A stretch of DNA of 64,000 nt, from NCBI RefSeq assembly GCF_014529535.1, contig NW_023503409.1, positions 2,418,390-2,482,389 on the forward strand, read 5' to 3'. Each line of letters opens with the position of its first letter. The first letter of the stretch is position 1. Below, piece by piece: positions 1 through 13,900 of this stretch. Made by a program: the position numbers and the translations under genes. Origin of the DNA: Bradysia coprophila. Lineage: Eukaryota; Arthropoda; Insecta; Diptera; Sciaridae. The notes beneath the pieces were generated by a model. That model worked only from the letters and a program-made list of their open reading frames with translations. It was not told the DNA's origin and ran no database searches.

Positions 1-378
1 TGTCTGCCCTTGCACGAGAAACTAGAAATCGGTGGAGCACTGTAAACTGGATAATCGACATTTGGTTCGCCTGGTATATTATTTCGAATATTCCAGCTTT
101 GTTGATTGAATGACCTAAGAATTGTTAGATTAATCCAAAAAATTTCAATTCGGAAAAACTTTCCAAAAGTGATTTTCATATTTTAAGAATGTCAGACAAA
201 TAATGTCCATACATCGATTGAATCAGTGTCTTTCACATTTTTACATACCTCGTACTCAAATCATCCACCACAGGAATATCGCCGCCTGAACTGTGTTTAA
301 ATGTTGTTGACGCGCTTCCACCTAAATGGCTTACATCAGCGACAATACATGAAAAAGGTAACAGGAATAAAAAACAGC
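1..378 (-). CDS. Chitin-binding (peritrophin-A-like) cuticular protein, 5' part, runs off the window
   Basis: Two exons are visible on the minus strand: 378-249 and 96-1, and the second continues past the window edge. The first begins inside a hydrophobic signal-peptide stretch (CFLFLLPFSCIVA), so the start codon lies in an unseen upstream exon. The mature part begins DVSHLGG. Removing the intron 248-97 (gtatgt donor, acceptor after caacaaag) keeps the frame and gives a segment ending GEPNVDYPVY, then FSCKGR. The pattern DYPVY....FSCKGR is typical of the start of a type-2 chitin-binding domain in insect cuticle proteins analogous to peritrophins. The role would be secretion and binding of chitin in the cuticle matrix. 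Only the first cysteine of the domain is in view, so the family call is by recognition of this entry motif. Confidence 0.6.
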
Positions 379-2199
379 CTGGAATGGGTAAAATGTCATT
401 ATTAGTGAATATTGTAACAAGTATTTCTAATGTAAAATTAGGTGCGACAGATTAAATAGTATTTCCAATTTCCATGAGAAATTTGATAAACTTAAAATGT
501 TATCAAAACAAGACCTCAACCTTCAAAAGCATTATGGACTATCTGCGACCCCGATACACCGAAAAAAATTCACTGGGTGGCAGATACAATTGACAAACGA
601 ATAATTTTCCACTTGTGAGGTTCTGTCTGTCAGTGGATTCATTTATAAAATTTCGAATTGTTTTCAACTCAAACAAAAGATCTCAATTATTAAATAATCG
701 AATGAATGGACAATGTCACAGTGATTAATGTGATTGAAAGTAAATCACCATTTGTACACTGCATGAATGTGTCATATCGTCTTCAATGGCAGTTGTAGAC
801 AACATTAAATTAGCTAATAAGACATCGCGTCAAATTAATGGGTCTTTATTTAGGTAAATTGGAAAGAATTGCAAAAAAAAGTTTTTTTTTTCTTTTCATT
901 GGTTTTATTGGACATTCGATATATTGTTTTGTCAATTTTGTATAGGCAGATTATATAATGAAGTTTTTATTTGGATGTATGAAAATTTGTAAAAGGAAAT
1001 ATGCATCGATTGATTGCATAAATTGATAAAAAAAAGTCGAATTTCTTTCTCAAATTGATTAATGAAACTGAAAAAAATCAACCACACAATTTATTCACTT
1101 AAAATAAATCGGTAATTTATGGAAATAATTTGGAGAAAAGAGAGTCGACTAAAATTACACACAAAAAATATAAGAGTCAAATGAATCCGCTGATGCACTC
1201 ATTTCTAGATAGATTTGTTAAATAATTTGAATTTTATGGAGAGAGTCAATGACAACATATTTATGTGTTTTTAGTTTATGCAAATGATCAATTAAGGAAA
1301 CTTAATCGATCCATAAATGTACATTCAGATTAGGTGTGTTACGTGCAGACGCTACAATCGTAATTTACGATGGTAAACGGCAAATTATATCACACCTTTC
1401 ATCTGAAGCGACAGTGAGTGTTTTCTTGGTCTATCTGCTTAATTATACCAAAAAGAACAGGTACATTCCACATTATATATGGACAAAAATGACCTTTCAC
1501 AGGTTAACCCGTATTGCTTTGTGTAAATGAAAATGGTGATAGATTGACATGTATTGCAATCGAAACTATGATTTATTTCCATAAAAAATTCACATAATTA
1601 ATGTCTGATAAATTCTTGTCGTAAGGTCACCTTTTTTATGCTTATTTTGCAGATAGTGCAAAGGACATGCGGTTTTTGTTTGTTTTTACATTATACATAA
1701 TATTTATAGCGAAAATATGTTTCAACGGGCTGATGAATAAATTTAATCAATTAATATTTAACCTTCCGTTACGTCGCTGTCATAACATTAACTCTTCACG
1801 TGACTAAATTTTTCTGCTGATTGCATATGAATTCAATTCAATTATTAAGTTCAACAACACACAGTGAGAATTTGATTTCTTTATTATATTTCAAGAGGAA
1901 CAAACTTACGATCTACCTATCGTGTGCTATCGATAAAAAGTCTAGGGGTGGAAGTTGACCACATTGTGAAATCAAACTCTGTTAATTAAAATTCCGGATT
2001 TTTTTCTCTGGACACTCCACAACAGGAATTCAAATGGCCGTGTATGGAAGGTGATTTCAGTGATTTGTGACAGGCTTCTTTTACTATTAATTTAAAATCA
2101 TATAAAGCTTAGGCAAGCTTTGAAGTAAAGCTAAAAATAAATTGGTTATCAAAAGCCGTGCGATCATTGAAATTACTGTTGTAATCCAATAATTCAATA
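379..2199. other. Gene-poor AT-rich stretch
   Basis: I see no convincing coding region. It probably lies in the first intron or upstream region of the chitin-binding protein gene. The 64-codon frame near 1336 has no splice or family support. Confidence 0.4.
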
Positions 2200-3154
2200 G
2201 AGGGATTTTTTTGAAAGTGGACCAGGCTCCGTCGGAGCTATTTTTTAGCGACTCTTTGTTTACATGCCCAGATAGCCCTTAGCCCCAATAGTCCAAAACC
2301 GCAGTCGTTTAATTTGAATATTCTTTTATTGGCTAGGGAACTTCCACCAAAAGTCGAAAAATGGTGGTTTTTATACGTGATTTACTGCCGCTGCAGGCTA
2401 TGGACATACATGTGTGTGGGCTCATTGGATAGGTATTGCCAAGGAGATACGGGGCAAGGCCAGATATCTTACATGTTCTGTACCGTTGTTCGAAAATAAC
2501 AAAAATATTGTGTCAGTCAAAGGCTGGAAATTTTGATGAACTTCAAAAGGTGATATCTCGCACCTGGCGAATGTTTATGGTTAGATCAGTGGATACAGAC
2601 ATCAATAACAGCATAATTCGTGTATTCTTCTAAAATAAATATTTTGCTTTGGTGTGTTGGAACACCATTCACTTTGTACCCAAAAAAAGTATCCTGAACC
2701 TATCACTTCTATGGCAAGTGGGGTATCATTGTAAAGCTATGTTAAGCTTCTATCAGGGCATTCACTGATCTAAAAATAAACATTCGCCAGGAGCGAGATA
2801 TCACCTTTTGAAGTTCATCAAAATTTCCGGCCTTTGACTGAAACATTATTTTTGTCATTTTCGAACAATGGTACAGGACATGTAAGATATCTGTGCTTGC
2901 CCCGTATCTCCTTGACAATACCTATCCAATGAGCCTACACACATGCATGTCCATAGCCTGCAGCGGCAGTAAATCACGTATAAAAAACACCCTTTTTCGA
3001 CTTTTGGTAGAAGTTCTCCAGCTAATAAAAAAATATTAAAATGAAACGACTGCGGTTTTCGACTATTGGGGCCAAGGGCTATCTGGGCATGTAAATAAAG
3101 AGTCGCTAAAAAATAGCTCCGACGGAGCCTGGTCCACTTTCAAAAAAATCCCTC
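2200..3154. mobile_element. Fold-back (long terminal inverted repeat) DNA element
   Basis: A 955-bp element made almost entirely of two inverted arms. The left arm is 2200-2591 and the right arm 2763-3154, each 392 bp, separated by a loop of about 171 bp. It begins GAGGGATTTTTTTGAAAGTG and ends with the complement. The arms differ by scattered substitutions (roughly 90% identical by eye), so it is not brand new. ATA occurs on both sides and may be a 3-bp target duplication, but this is weak. No transposase is visible, so it would need help from elsewhere to move. The superfamily is not assigned. Confidence 0.75.
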
Positions 3155-6100
3155 ATAACTGAATTTATTTAATCTCAATTAGGGGATTAATATTCTTACC
3201 GAAGATAAGTCACAGATCCTGTAATATCCATATTGAATTATTTCAATGTAAAATAAGATTAATTATTGCTACGGTTCGGCGGTGCTCTTAAAGTTAAATT
3301 TCAATTTGATAAGAAATAAATCTAAGTTGGTACAGAACATAAACACTCATTAGTAGAACATAAGTGTTCCATTTAAAACGTATTCGTTACATACAGAAGA
3401 AGATAACCAGGAAAATAGCATTTTACAATAAGGCAAATTTATGCGGATGTTCGAAATGTTTTTGAGGCCACATTTGATAACATACGATCTATCAAACATT
3501 TCATTTTTATTCGATAATAATTGTGGTGATATACATTTATTAATGGGCTTTATGAGTTAGACGTACACAATTACCTACAGTAGATACAATAGAATAAAAA
3601 CAAATGTTTGTGTATAATTTAACAAAAAAAAAAATAAAACAAAACAACCAAAACAGAACAAAAAACAACACCATTCAGAATCCATTATAATATTTCTCTT
3701 TTGCTCAAACATAAAGAAAACGCAAAATGTACACAGAAGTCAATAAATAATAAATCATTCACAGAATATCTGAAATTTAACGACCCACCGGTTAATTAAC
3801 CAGGAAATTTGAAGAAATGATGCGTTGTTGATGGGCAATTGTTATTTCGTTTACGCAAATTGACAGCATCTTTTGTATTATTTTAATGTTGTGACTTACT
3901 TGAAACTAAGTGTTGATTTACTGATAGAGACTCGGTAAGAAATTTAGATTTTTACTTTTTGTTCCACACCTTAACTGTTAACAAAAAACGTACAATGGAG
4001 TAGGAGTTATTCTCGACACAAACGTAAAACCGTTTATCAAAATATTTTCGTTTTTTCATCATATGAATATCATATTACTGATGATTGGAAAGCTTTAACC
4101 CAAGAATTTTAGGTAAGGCAGACTTTGTTCCTGGTTAACAAAAAATTGAATGGATTGGATGATGGCTCTTCCTTAAAGTTAAGCTAAATAAATGCTTAAT
4201 GAGAAATTTTTATCATTTTATTGGATGGCATAACTTTGAACTTGAACATGCAAGTACTTCAAAGCATCTGTCTACAATTTCTTTGCGGTCACAAGGGTCC
4301 AATACTGATTTTGTATTTCTACTTTGTTTGTCTATTTTTATGACTACTTTTACAGTAACTCTAAACTTTATTCACTTTATTCATGTACAACTGGTGAGCA
4401 ATACTAAAATGAAACTATAGCATTAGAATGATATAACGACTCGAACAATCGTTAAGCCTTCAAAACTGGAAATGCATATATTCAAATTGACTTAAGCTCA
4501 GTCAAAGTATCCATTAAAATCCTCTCTGAGACTAGACAAGCATTAGGTGGTCCATTAATTTAAGCACTCCATTTCATTAAAATCTGAACTTGAATTATTT
4601 TACAAATAAATTATATTAAGAATCGGATCTCGTCACGCAATTACTCGTTCCATAAAAATCATCCAAACAATTGCTCTGCAGCGTGATTCAATTTGCCTAT
4701 ATGGCAATGCGCCATCGATCAATTATAATTCGATATTGAGAGGCGACGCGAAAAAGGAAACTTGCACGATCGATCATCAATAATTTAGAGAAATGCATCT
4801 TTACGGAATTAAAAAAATCTGATGTTTCGAGCAAGAAATTCTGCACGATCATTCACTCTATGATTAAACATATCAATATCCAACAAAAACAAAAAATCGA
4901 ACATGAAAATTGTGTGAATATAAAAAAGCGAACCATGTTAAGCTATTGGTTAATTAAATTAACATCAGTTTTAACTAATTACCATTAAAATCCGTGAACT
5001 CATAATTGAAAAACAAATCACCTTAAAGAGGAACCATTTTTTTTCTGTGGTCTATGTGTATAATACTTCAAAGCCTACATCAATAATTATGATGAATTAA
5101 TTTGTAAGATGGAGATATTGATATCCGTATCCTATATAAGTCTATCGACAATTAACGAAATAAAACATCGATATTAATAACCCAAAAGCATCTCGGCTTT
5201 TGTATTTTAGTCAATCACTTCCTTCAATTATTTCACCAAATTTCGCTTTATTGCTCATTCCAACCATCATAATTTTAAGATTTTTTTTTTTGTTGTTTTC
5301 TTACTCTTTTGAATATTTGATAACCACAAGACTGAATGGTTCAACATAAAAATAACCTTCCTACAAATAAAAAAACAGAAAACCACTCTACAATACCATT
5401 TTTAATTTATGTGTACTTTTTTTCTGCGTACACCTTCTTCTTCAATTCACAACATCCCATCGAATCCCAACGATTAACAAGACAAAAAAAATTTATAATT
5501 TAATTATTGTTGATATAAATCATTAATTTTTTTGTCATAAATTTTAAGACTTGCTTTACGCGATCAAACATTCAACTTGAAAGTGAAATTTTTGATACTT
5601 TTTTTTCGGTCAAAACGTAATCTTTTTGTATTGGTGATGAAATCCACTGATGAATAATGAAAAAATTGTAGAAAAAAAGAAGATTGAAATTGAATGGTTT
5701 TGAACTTGAATAAAATGGTTTGTAAATAATAAACAACATAAATAATGCTGTGTAGCTGCGAGCCAGGTTAAATATGTTAATGATTATATCGACCGACCGT
5801 TTTACATTTATCATGATCATGAACGCAAATTATGGATAGATTAGGTTATCAGAGTCTATGGAAATGTGCTTTTACATAATTCAATAAATCACTTTCGTTC
5901 ATTTATAATGATAGGAAATTATAAAGTTTTGACGTAACAACAGTTATGAATGACCATAATAATTTACCTGAAACAAAAGAAATTTGATGATATCACAGTG
6001 TGGTGGTACAGTGACCGGTTGTATACGAGTAAGTTTGTTTATGATTGCTCGATAAATCATAAAATGAGAATGAAAATAAAAGTGTGAGAATAGAGGGATG

Positions 6101-7361
6101 ATCGTGAGAATGTCACAAAGGGACAAAGGTGAAACTATACGTAACATATATCAGTCTCAATTAGGAAATTTTCCGAAACACTTGCTTTGCCCAAGTAATA
6201 GTAATACCTAGGGAAAAAGTTGGAAGAATGATTTTGAGAGTGTTTTTAGCAAGTCACCCTATTATCTCGCCTGCGTTGAAGAACCAGTTATTTACGTATC
6301 TGTTGTGGATGGTAGATTTTAGGCAACGTTGTCCGAGCGGAGTGAGGGTGACAAGTAAATATGCCTAAAATCAACCGTCCACAACAAATGCATATACAAC
6401 TTTTCATGTTGAGGACCTAAATTACGAGAAAAATCCCGAAATTTGTGTCCACGGCATGAAACTATTTCAACCTATTACGTACGGCTGTTATGTGGAAAAT
6501 AATGAAGTAAAAGATTTGGAATCAATCTCTTGAAACTACTTAGATCAAATATGTATTCTTCTGTATATGAAAGAAAAAACAAGAAACAGAATAGAGGCTT
6601 CTTTCGTACGCCATCTTGAATACGAGATGCGACATTGTAGATTATAAACGAATAGCCGTAGAAAGTTGGTTGGTCTGTGGAAATGTGTTTTTTTTGTACT
6701 TCACACGTACCCTCACGAAGAAGTGATAATAAATTTAATAAAAAAAAAAAAACAAGAAAAGGGATGAAAAAATTAGGATTATTTTAGGATTGAGTTATAT
6801 TAGGTAATGTATCAATGAATTGTGATGTGCGTTAGTCATAAACACCTAAATGTTCATTCAACACATTAGGTAAATGTTTATTCAACACAATCTATTGTAA
6901 AACAAAAACTTACTTAATGAGACATGTGATTCGTGTCAGTAATTAGAAAATTGCATGTCAATAATTTGTAAACATTCCATAAAAAAGTTTACGACCCAGA
7001 AATGGCATGATTCTAACAACAAAATTGACGTTACAATAAAACTATGACGAAAATATTCAGCTTTTTTCTGAATTTTCGATTGTGTAAATTTCATAGTTCA
7101 GTTATGTGCTTCTTTTGTCAACTTTAGAAGAATTACTGAATTCGTTTGTATCAAACAGTGAGAATAAGAAGGCTTATTCGTAACTTTAATATCGAAATAT
7201 TGGAATATTAGAAGTGGTAATCGAAGCAAAAGATCTCTGCAGATCAGTGGAAAATGAAATATTCTGATGGTTTTTGGAAATACAACGAAGATTTACTTTA
7301 TCCGTTTTACCCTATTTTACATTTATTAGCTAACGCTGCCATGGTATCTCTAATTACTTAC
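3155..7361. other. Gene-poor AT-rich stretch
   Basis: No gene is supported here apart from the small repeat at 6288-6400. Short open frames at 5572-5820 and 5944-6147 have low-complexity hydrophobic translations and no family resemblance. The region contains many A/T runs and looks intergenic or intronic. Confidence 0.4.
6288..6400. repeat. Short imperfect palindromic repeat, second copy at 43330-43453
   Basis: Inverted halves built on GTGGACGGT and TTTTAGGCA at one end and TGCCTAAAAT and ACCGTCCAC at the other enclose a short GC-richer centre. The same layout, with a different centre, occurs at 43330-43453. Both copies also share outer blocks of the type gtat(ac)gcatct...ttgtgg. It looks like a small MITE family. 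Confidence 0.5.
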
Positions 7362-7460
7362 CAATAGCTGCTCTCGTATACATTTTGTTAATGCGTATCC
7401 AATAGGTTCGGTCGATATAATATATTTGGTCTTTGCTCCAGCTAGTATGTTAGATATGGT
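7362..7460 (-). CDS. Candidate isolated coding exon, gene unknown
   Basis: A 99-bp block on the minus strand is open in one phase for 33 residues, including KYIISTEPIGYALTKCIREQ. It is preceded by a good acceptor (tttgtgcag) and followed by a good donor (gtaagt). Its composition is less AT-rich than the flanks. I do not recognise the family and cannot find the neighbouring exons, so it could belong to a gene with long introns or be an old exon remnant. Confidence 0.3.
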
Positions 7461-9957
7461 CTGCACAAAACATTCAACTTGTTTGAACAATTCAAATGAT
7501 TTTTGAAAAATATTTCTTTCATAAACGAATTAAGAAATGTTAACTTGATAACTGCACAAATCGCTAAAACACACTAAAGTTAAGTGAGTCGTTAGCATTC
7601 TCTCAACATTTCTGAAAACTTCTTTTGAAACGGAGCAACAACCTTTTTCGGATTTTGTTTATAGTTTATTTAACCCGAAATAAAAATAAATATAAAAACA
7701 TTTGCAAGGAAAAAAATGTTATTGCTGCACAACAGATAATGAAGAAATTATTTTTTCGTTGCGTATAGTCTCATGATGTCAAATAAAATATTTTTGATAA
7801 TTAATTACGGAGGATTTGTCACTATCCAAGTCATGTTTATTACAGCAAACAATCAAATATATATTTTCATGACAACGGAGTCTAAGCGATGCTATGGGAA
7901 TTTTTAATTATGAGTAAATAAAAAAGATGAGCAAAAAATTATACGTTTTGATAGGTCGATTTATGAAATCGCATTGTTCGTTGAAGCTTTAAAAGTTCAT
8001 TGTGAAACTAAACGCTTTATTGTATTACACATTGCCGACTATTTCCGGTGAAATATTAATATTTTAAAAAAATTCGAAACAATCAATTCACAAAATTGAA
8101 TTAAGAAAAATTCAGACACACACTTTTTTCATCGACCCATCCGTAAAAGACTTTAATGTTTTTAAAAGACATCAGCGACAGAGAGTGAAAAAAAAAAACA
8201 GAATCACCTAACTACCATCTTATTAGTGTCATTAGCGTCTCACACATAGCTTTTACGATATGCATATTATCTCATCTACAAATATTATTAAATCAAATTA
8301 TTGTAATCCTCAACGGAATAAATATATGCAACAAAAAGAAGTTAAAAAAATTTGGAAAAAACTTTCAAAATATTTGCCGATGATCACTTTCTTTCCGATG
8401 AAAAAAAGCGATTAAATTGTTGTTCAATTCGAATACAAAAATTCGGAAACTTATAAATCATTTAGCGGCAAAAAAAAAATTGGTTGGAAGTGGATGGAAA
8501 AATGAGAATATTAAAATCCTGACAGCGAACACAATTTCAATTTCAATTGACCTTCTGCCTATTTATTTTATTTATTACTGAAATGTTATTGATTTAATTC
8601 ATTTGAATTAAAAATTATTTTTTTATCAACGCTTTTTACACTTGAGTTTTTTTTTCTGTTAAATTAAAATTTCAAAAAGTTGAGGACGTATTGACGACTA
8701 TAAACTGTATGCTCAGAAAAAACCATTTTTATCAGTGTTAACATTTCTTAAATTGTCAAGTGTTATGTCTTTGAGTATAAATTCTTTTAGTTAAAAATTC
8801 ACACGAAAAATTATTAAATTTCCACTTCTTCTCAATACAAATTTTCGATTTTAAATCAAAGAAAATTTTAACTAAAAAATTTAATTTTTTTGTTTTAAAT
8901 CCACCAACAGACTTTTTAAAAAATCGAAAATATCGACGATGTTCACCTCTGTGCTCACGAATAATAACTGAACCCAAAATCATAGATACTATGTCTTTTT
9001 TTGAAGACGTTCTCTTCAATGCTAAAATGTGCGATATGAATGATGGTGATGATGGGTAGACAACACTATGAGCGTATTGTGACTATAATGCATTGGACGC
9101 GTTATAGCGCTGAATCGTTAGACCAAAAATTGGATGAAGTTCAAAGCAATATTTTATCATGGCAATATATCCAACATTTTAGATGGTCGATAAACGTTCG
9201 ATTGCGTTGGTATCAGTCCACTTTTTTTGGTTCATCAAATAGATGATGTCTAAAATCGCTGAAGATGACTTTTAAATGTGTTACATCAGTTGCACGTGCC
9301 GTGCAGTACCGAAAACTGTTAATTGCATGTGGGGATGTGTGATATGGATCTGCAATTATTTAATATCGGTCGCCGATTTATTTTGGTGATGTTTGTATAG
9401 GAACACGATTTAAGCATGTAGTCATACCATATTGGTCGTGTGTGGAAGTCACAGAGTCGATTGAGTATTTGAATAGCAGATAAATTAGATGTTACTCTGA
9501 AAGGAGATATTTCGGGAATTTCTGATTTTTTCTAAAGCTGGGAACCTATTATGACCTATGCCAAAACCTAAGACATTAACGCATTAATCTGAAAACAAAG
9601 GAACTTCGGCTACAAGTTATGAGAGCGCTGGTTCTGGTGGCTAATAATGAGATTATTTATTATCGTTTATTTGTCGTTTAACCTTTCAGAAACGACAACC
9701 CTTACATCTAATGTTCAAAATATTGCCTTGTATTTGTATACAAAATCTATTACTTCATTTGTTTTAACATTTCTTTAATATACAAGACCACATCAACCAT
9801 ACATTGTTTATTTCCTTCGCTACTCTTGATAACAGATGAAAGGTATTATTTGTCAGAGTATTGTAGTCTAAATGAATAAGGATAAAAGATGAGTAGTTCA
9901 AATGGCTCAATCAAAACAGTAAACTATTTTCGTTAAATTTCAATTATCAAATTTATT
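7461..9957. other. Gene-poor AT-rich stretch
   Basis: Nothing convincing. Frames at 8756-9019 (minus) and 9040-9246 (plus) have lysine-rich or unpatterned translations without splice support. Confidence 0.4.
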
Positions 9958-10967
9958 TTACGCAGTAACCTTTCTTCTGTAAGCTTCATATTTTTCACGC
10001 AATTCCTTAACACTTTCCGTTAATTCATCATTATAATCAGTAACAGGGGCTGTCGGTTTTTGATTATCAAATGGTTTAACAATCGCATTGAAATTCGGTC
10101 CAATGAAAAATGGATACGATTGTCGACTGTGTTTTGCCGGATTACGAACTCGATGCCCTGTAGAAACGTATTGACCTCCACTTACAATGGATAACATATC
10201 ACCAATGTTACACACGAACGTTCCTTCGATTGGCTTAGCGTCAATCCAATTTTCACCAGATTTTACCTGGAATTAATTTTCAATGAAATAACTGGAACTG
10301 GAATGAAATTGGAAATTTTCACCTGTAATCCGCCGGACATATCCTGTTTCAAGATGGTCAAAAATCCAAAATCGGTATGTTCACCAACTCCCCAAAACTC
10401 GTCTTCCTTCAATTCTCTATTGGGAGGTGGATAATTTACCAACAGGAGAACATTATGTGGATCTTTGGTGTAGTTTTCATAGAAAAAATTCTTGTCCAGA
10501 CCCAGACTGATCGCAATGCCTTCAATAAGCCTTGTGCCTAGCGTTTCCATCTCTTGGAAATATTCCTTTATTGTGTCGCGAAAGCCTTCAATATTGTCTG
10601 GATATTGATTCGGTTTGTAATGTCCAGATGAAACATATGGGTGATCATCGGGTAAATCTTTGCCGAACGTTAGTACTTCTCTAAAATCTGGTCCAGTTGC
10701 TGTGCGTTCCTTCAATATTCCGTAATATCCACGCTTTTTACCCTCCACCGACATATGAATTTTTTCTTTCTCTTCCAAAGATTGTGCGTAGAATTTGTCG
10801 CTCAAATTTTCAACCGCTTTTTGAAGTGTTTCACTAACTCCATGACCAGAGATATAAAAGAATCCGTATGTGCGGCAAGCGTCACCAATCTCCTTGGCAA
10901 CTCGATATTTCCCACTGTTTCCAGCTAACAAATCACTCACGTCGATAATCGGTATAACTGAAGTCAT
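9958..10967 (-). CDS. 2-oxoglutarate/Fe(II)-dependent dioxygenase, isopenicillin-N-synthase-like
   Basis: Two exons, 10967-10323 and 10266-9958, are joined across a 56-bp intron in phase 0 and give 317 residues, a normal length for this family. The N-terminal part has the DIOX_N character (IPIIDVSDLL, GDACRTYGFFYISGHGV). The core carries the iron ligands H197-x-D199 in GEHTDFGFLTIL and H253 in STGHRV. R263-x-S265 is positioned to bind 2-oxoglutarate. All catalytic residues are present, so the enzyme should be active as a non-haem iron oxygenase. The substrate cannot be read from the sequence; insect members of this group are poorly characterised. It probably acts in the cytosol, since no signal peptide is seen. 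The start is the first ATG of the open frame and matches the family start. Confidence 0.9.
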
Positions 10968-13900
10968 TCTTTAACGATTTATTTTCACTTTTCACTTTAT
11001 ACGGATCGCTTATACAGCTAGCTTTTTGTTTCAGTTATGAAATTTGCGAATGAAATGAAGGTATTTTCGAAGTAAAACGGTTTTATAGCAAGCAAAGCAC
11101 TTGACTTCAATACCTCAGCATGACTTGTCGCATTAAAAAAAAAAGATTAGAGCCTAATCTAAGGCAGATGTCTTTTGAATGTTTTGACCCGAAATGTAAA
11201 TGTTAGGTTTTTCCAGCTTTGTTCCTTCATTAGTCTTGAAGAGGGAAATTGTGTTAAGACGAATGTGACAAAAAAAAATCAAATGTATTAAGCCATGAGA
11301 TAAAAGAAGGACTTGTCATTTCATAAGGTTCTTGGAAACATGAAAATATGCTAAGAAAATTCTTTAGAAAGTGCCGACAGTACCGACAGTACCATATAAT
11401 TTGCAGTACATAGTCTACAACTTACTACAACCCACAATAACAAACTTTTTCGAATTACTTAAACGAAACAATCAAATTATTGCAGACATACCACTTGAGT
11501 TCCATTCAGCTATTTTTAACTTGAATGGAAAGATATTACTTATCAATGTTGATGAATATACACAGATGTTTGAACAACATATTTACGCTACAATTAGACC
11601 GAATCGTCATTCTTACGTCCGTATTCAAATTTTTTGCTTATGAATTTCCCAGAATGTACAAAGGCTTGAAGACATGACACTAATTTTTCAAAAGCTCACC
11701 AGATTACCAACTCACCAGTTTGAGGAATTGTTTTTCGACAATGTTTTTTGTTTATATTTGGCAATTGAGTTTTTCTTATCAAACAAACCAGCACGTGAAC
11801 ACCATAAAATCGAGAGCAGCTGTCGTAATGAATCGTAAAAAAAGAAGTCTGCCTGATAAAAGCTCATACAAAAAGCTGCATCAAACGAAGGTAAAAACCA
11901 AAGATTTTTATAAGATGCCACGACCTACATTCGGGTAATGCAGTTGACCCATATTTTGGTATGTTAAATTGGAACGGGATCACTTCATTATTTAAAATGG
12001 TACTCTTTACTTATTCCCTGCGGCCTCTAGTGCCTAAAAAAGCGTGTATCACACGATTGCATAAATCAGTACTATGTCGCCGAGTAATATAAATGCAACA
12101 AAAATTTACCTTTCGTCACTGAGTTGAAAAAATGGAATTTGTATGAATCAGCTGTAAGTAGATTAGATGGAATAACATTACAAATTCGATAATTACATAG
12201 GTGATATATACTTGCCTTCTGTGAAAGGTTAATTTACTGTTATCACAAAAAAGTGATAATCGCAATAATTCGCTTATTGCACTAAAAAATCGAATTGACT
12301 TTTTCAACGCTTTTCATGCCGACACGCAAGTAACATACCTACTTGTAAAACTTTCGGCAGAGGATCAGAAATTGTTGAAATGGATATATTGTAATTAATA
12401 CAGAGGAATTTTGTAATGAATGAAATAACTAAAGAAACATCTGTTACCGTTGCTCAATAGTCCATTTTAGATATTTATTTTATAGACTACAATTTTGCTT
12501 CGTCTCTAATTAAAATATCTTCAATTGAATTGAAATATACGATAAAAACGCAATACTGGACTCGACGAGCCAAGTATCGGCTTACCAACTCTTCAAAAAG
12601 CTTCTTCATAAATACACATATACATCATTGACGGCTAAGTAAATTATAGGTATACGCGCACATTGAATGTAGTATTTCCTATTAAGCTTTTTGTCTATTT
12701 TTTTTTTCTCCGTCTATTCAATAATTATTGTGTAATATTACATCCAAATTAAAATGTACCTGCTTATTAAATTATGCTTTGAAGGTCGTGAAGTACTTTT
12801 GGAACACATATGCTAAGCATGGTGTAAACTTGTATCGTGTAATCTCGTTCGCCAAATCCAATTGAAATACGATATTGTTTATTCAAAGAGCAGAAAAAAA
12901 CCGTTTGTTTCGTTTGTGACGTTGGATTCACTTATGGAGTTCATCTCATCTCATCACAATATTCGCGAAATATTAATTTGGTCATTATAGCGACAAACAT
13001 TTTTTTTTGTAAAAATTGTTGAAGCATAAGCATGTGTTTTATTGACGTGGGATGGGTGTTTTACAACAATGTCTGAATCAACGAAAGAAAAAAGTTGAAG
13101 ATAACAATCGATGAATTATAAAGATGTGTAAAAATTACTTTTTTTTCATTTGCATTATTTAAAAGTTTGAATGAATGGATTAACCCGGACATAGAGGTAA
13201 GAAAGATAAACGTTGAACTTACACGAAAGGTTAGATCTGGGTAGATAATCGTGCATAAATATTGTCAAATTTTGGTTGGATTTTTTTCTTCTCTTCTTTC
13301 CACTTAATTTATGAACGAAATCAAAATTGTACAAATTGAGAAGTATAAATCTAAGAGATTGATTCATTCTGAATATGATTCGATTGTATTTGGAATTTCT
13401 TTACTTTTAATTTCTTTTTGTTTGCGATTTATGGATCACGATCGGAGGTGTTATTATATTAAAACAGAAAAGAACAAAGAACCGATACATCGATTAAGAA
13501 TAGTGGCTCACATAACTACTTAACTACACAAGGAAGAAAAGAAGAAGGGTCGCCAAGGTCTAGTGAAAAATGTGTAGGTACTCTGTAGGTCAGATGCGAG
13601 ACTAATGTCAATTAACATTCGAAAACTTTTCATTTCGTTCACTAAGTATATCTTATTTGACTAAAACGTTAGCTCATCTTTAGACTTATACCTAAACCAA
13701 TTTCAAATCAATGACGTGCCAAAAGACGTCCCAACCTGATGAAAGTGAAGGTTCAGCCCGGAATCATGTAAAACCATCTAAAACTTTATTTGAAAACATT
13801 TCCCCCTTCACTTTAGATGACAAACAATTTATAGTCGCGATTTTTTCTTTAAACCGAAAGCTTGTCGCTGTGCTGGTGTTGAACTTCATTCAAAGTGTAA

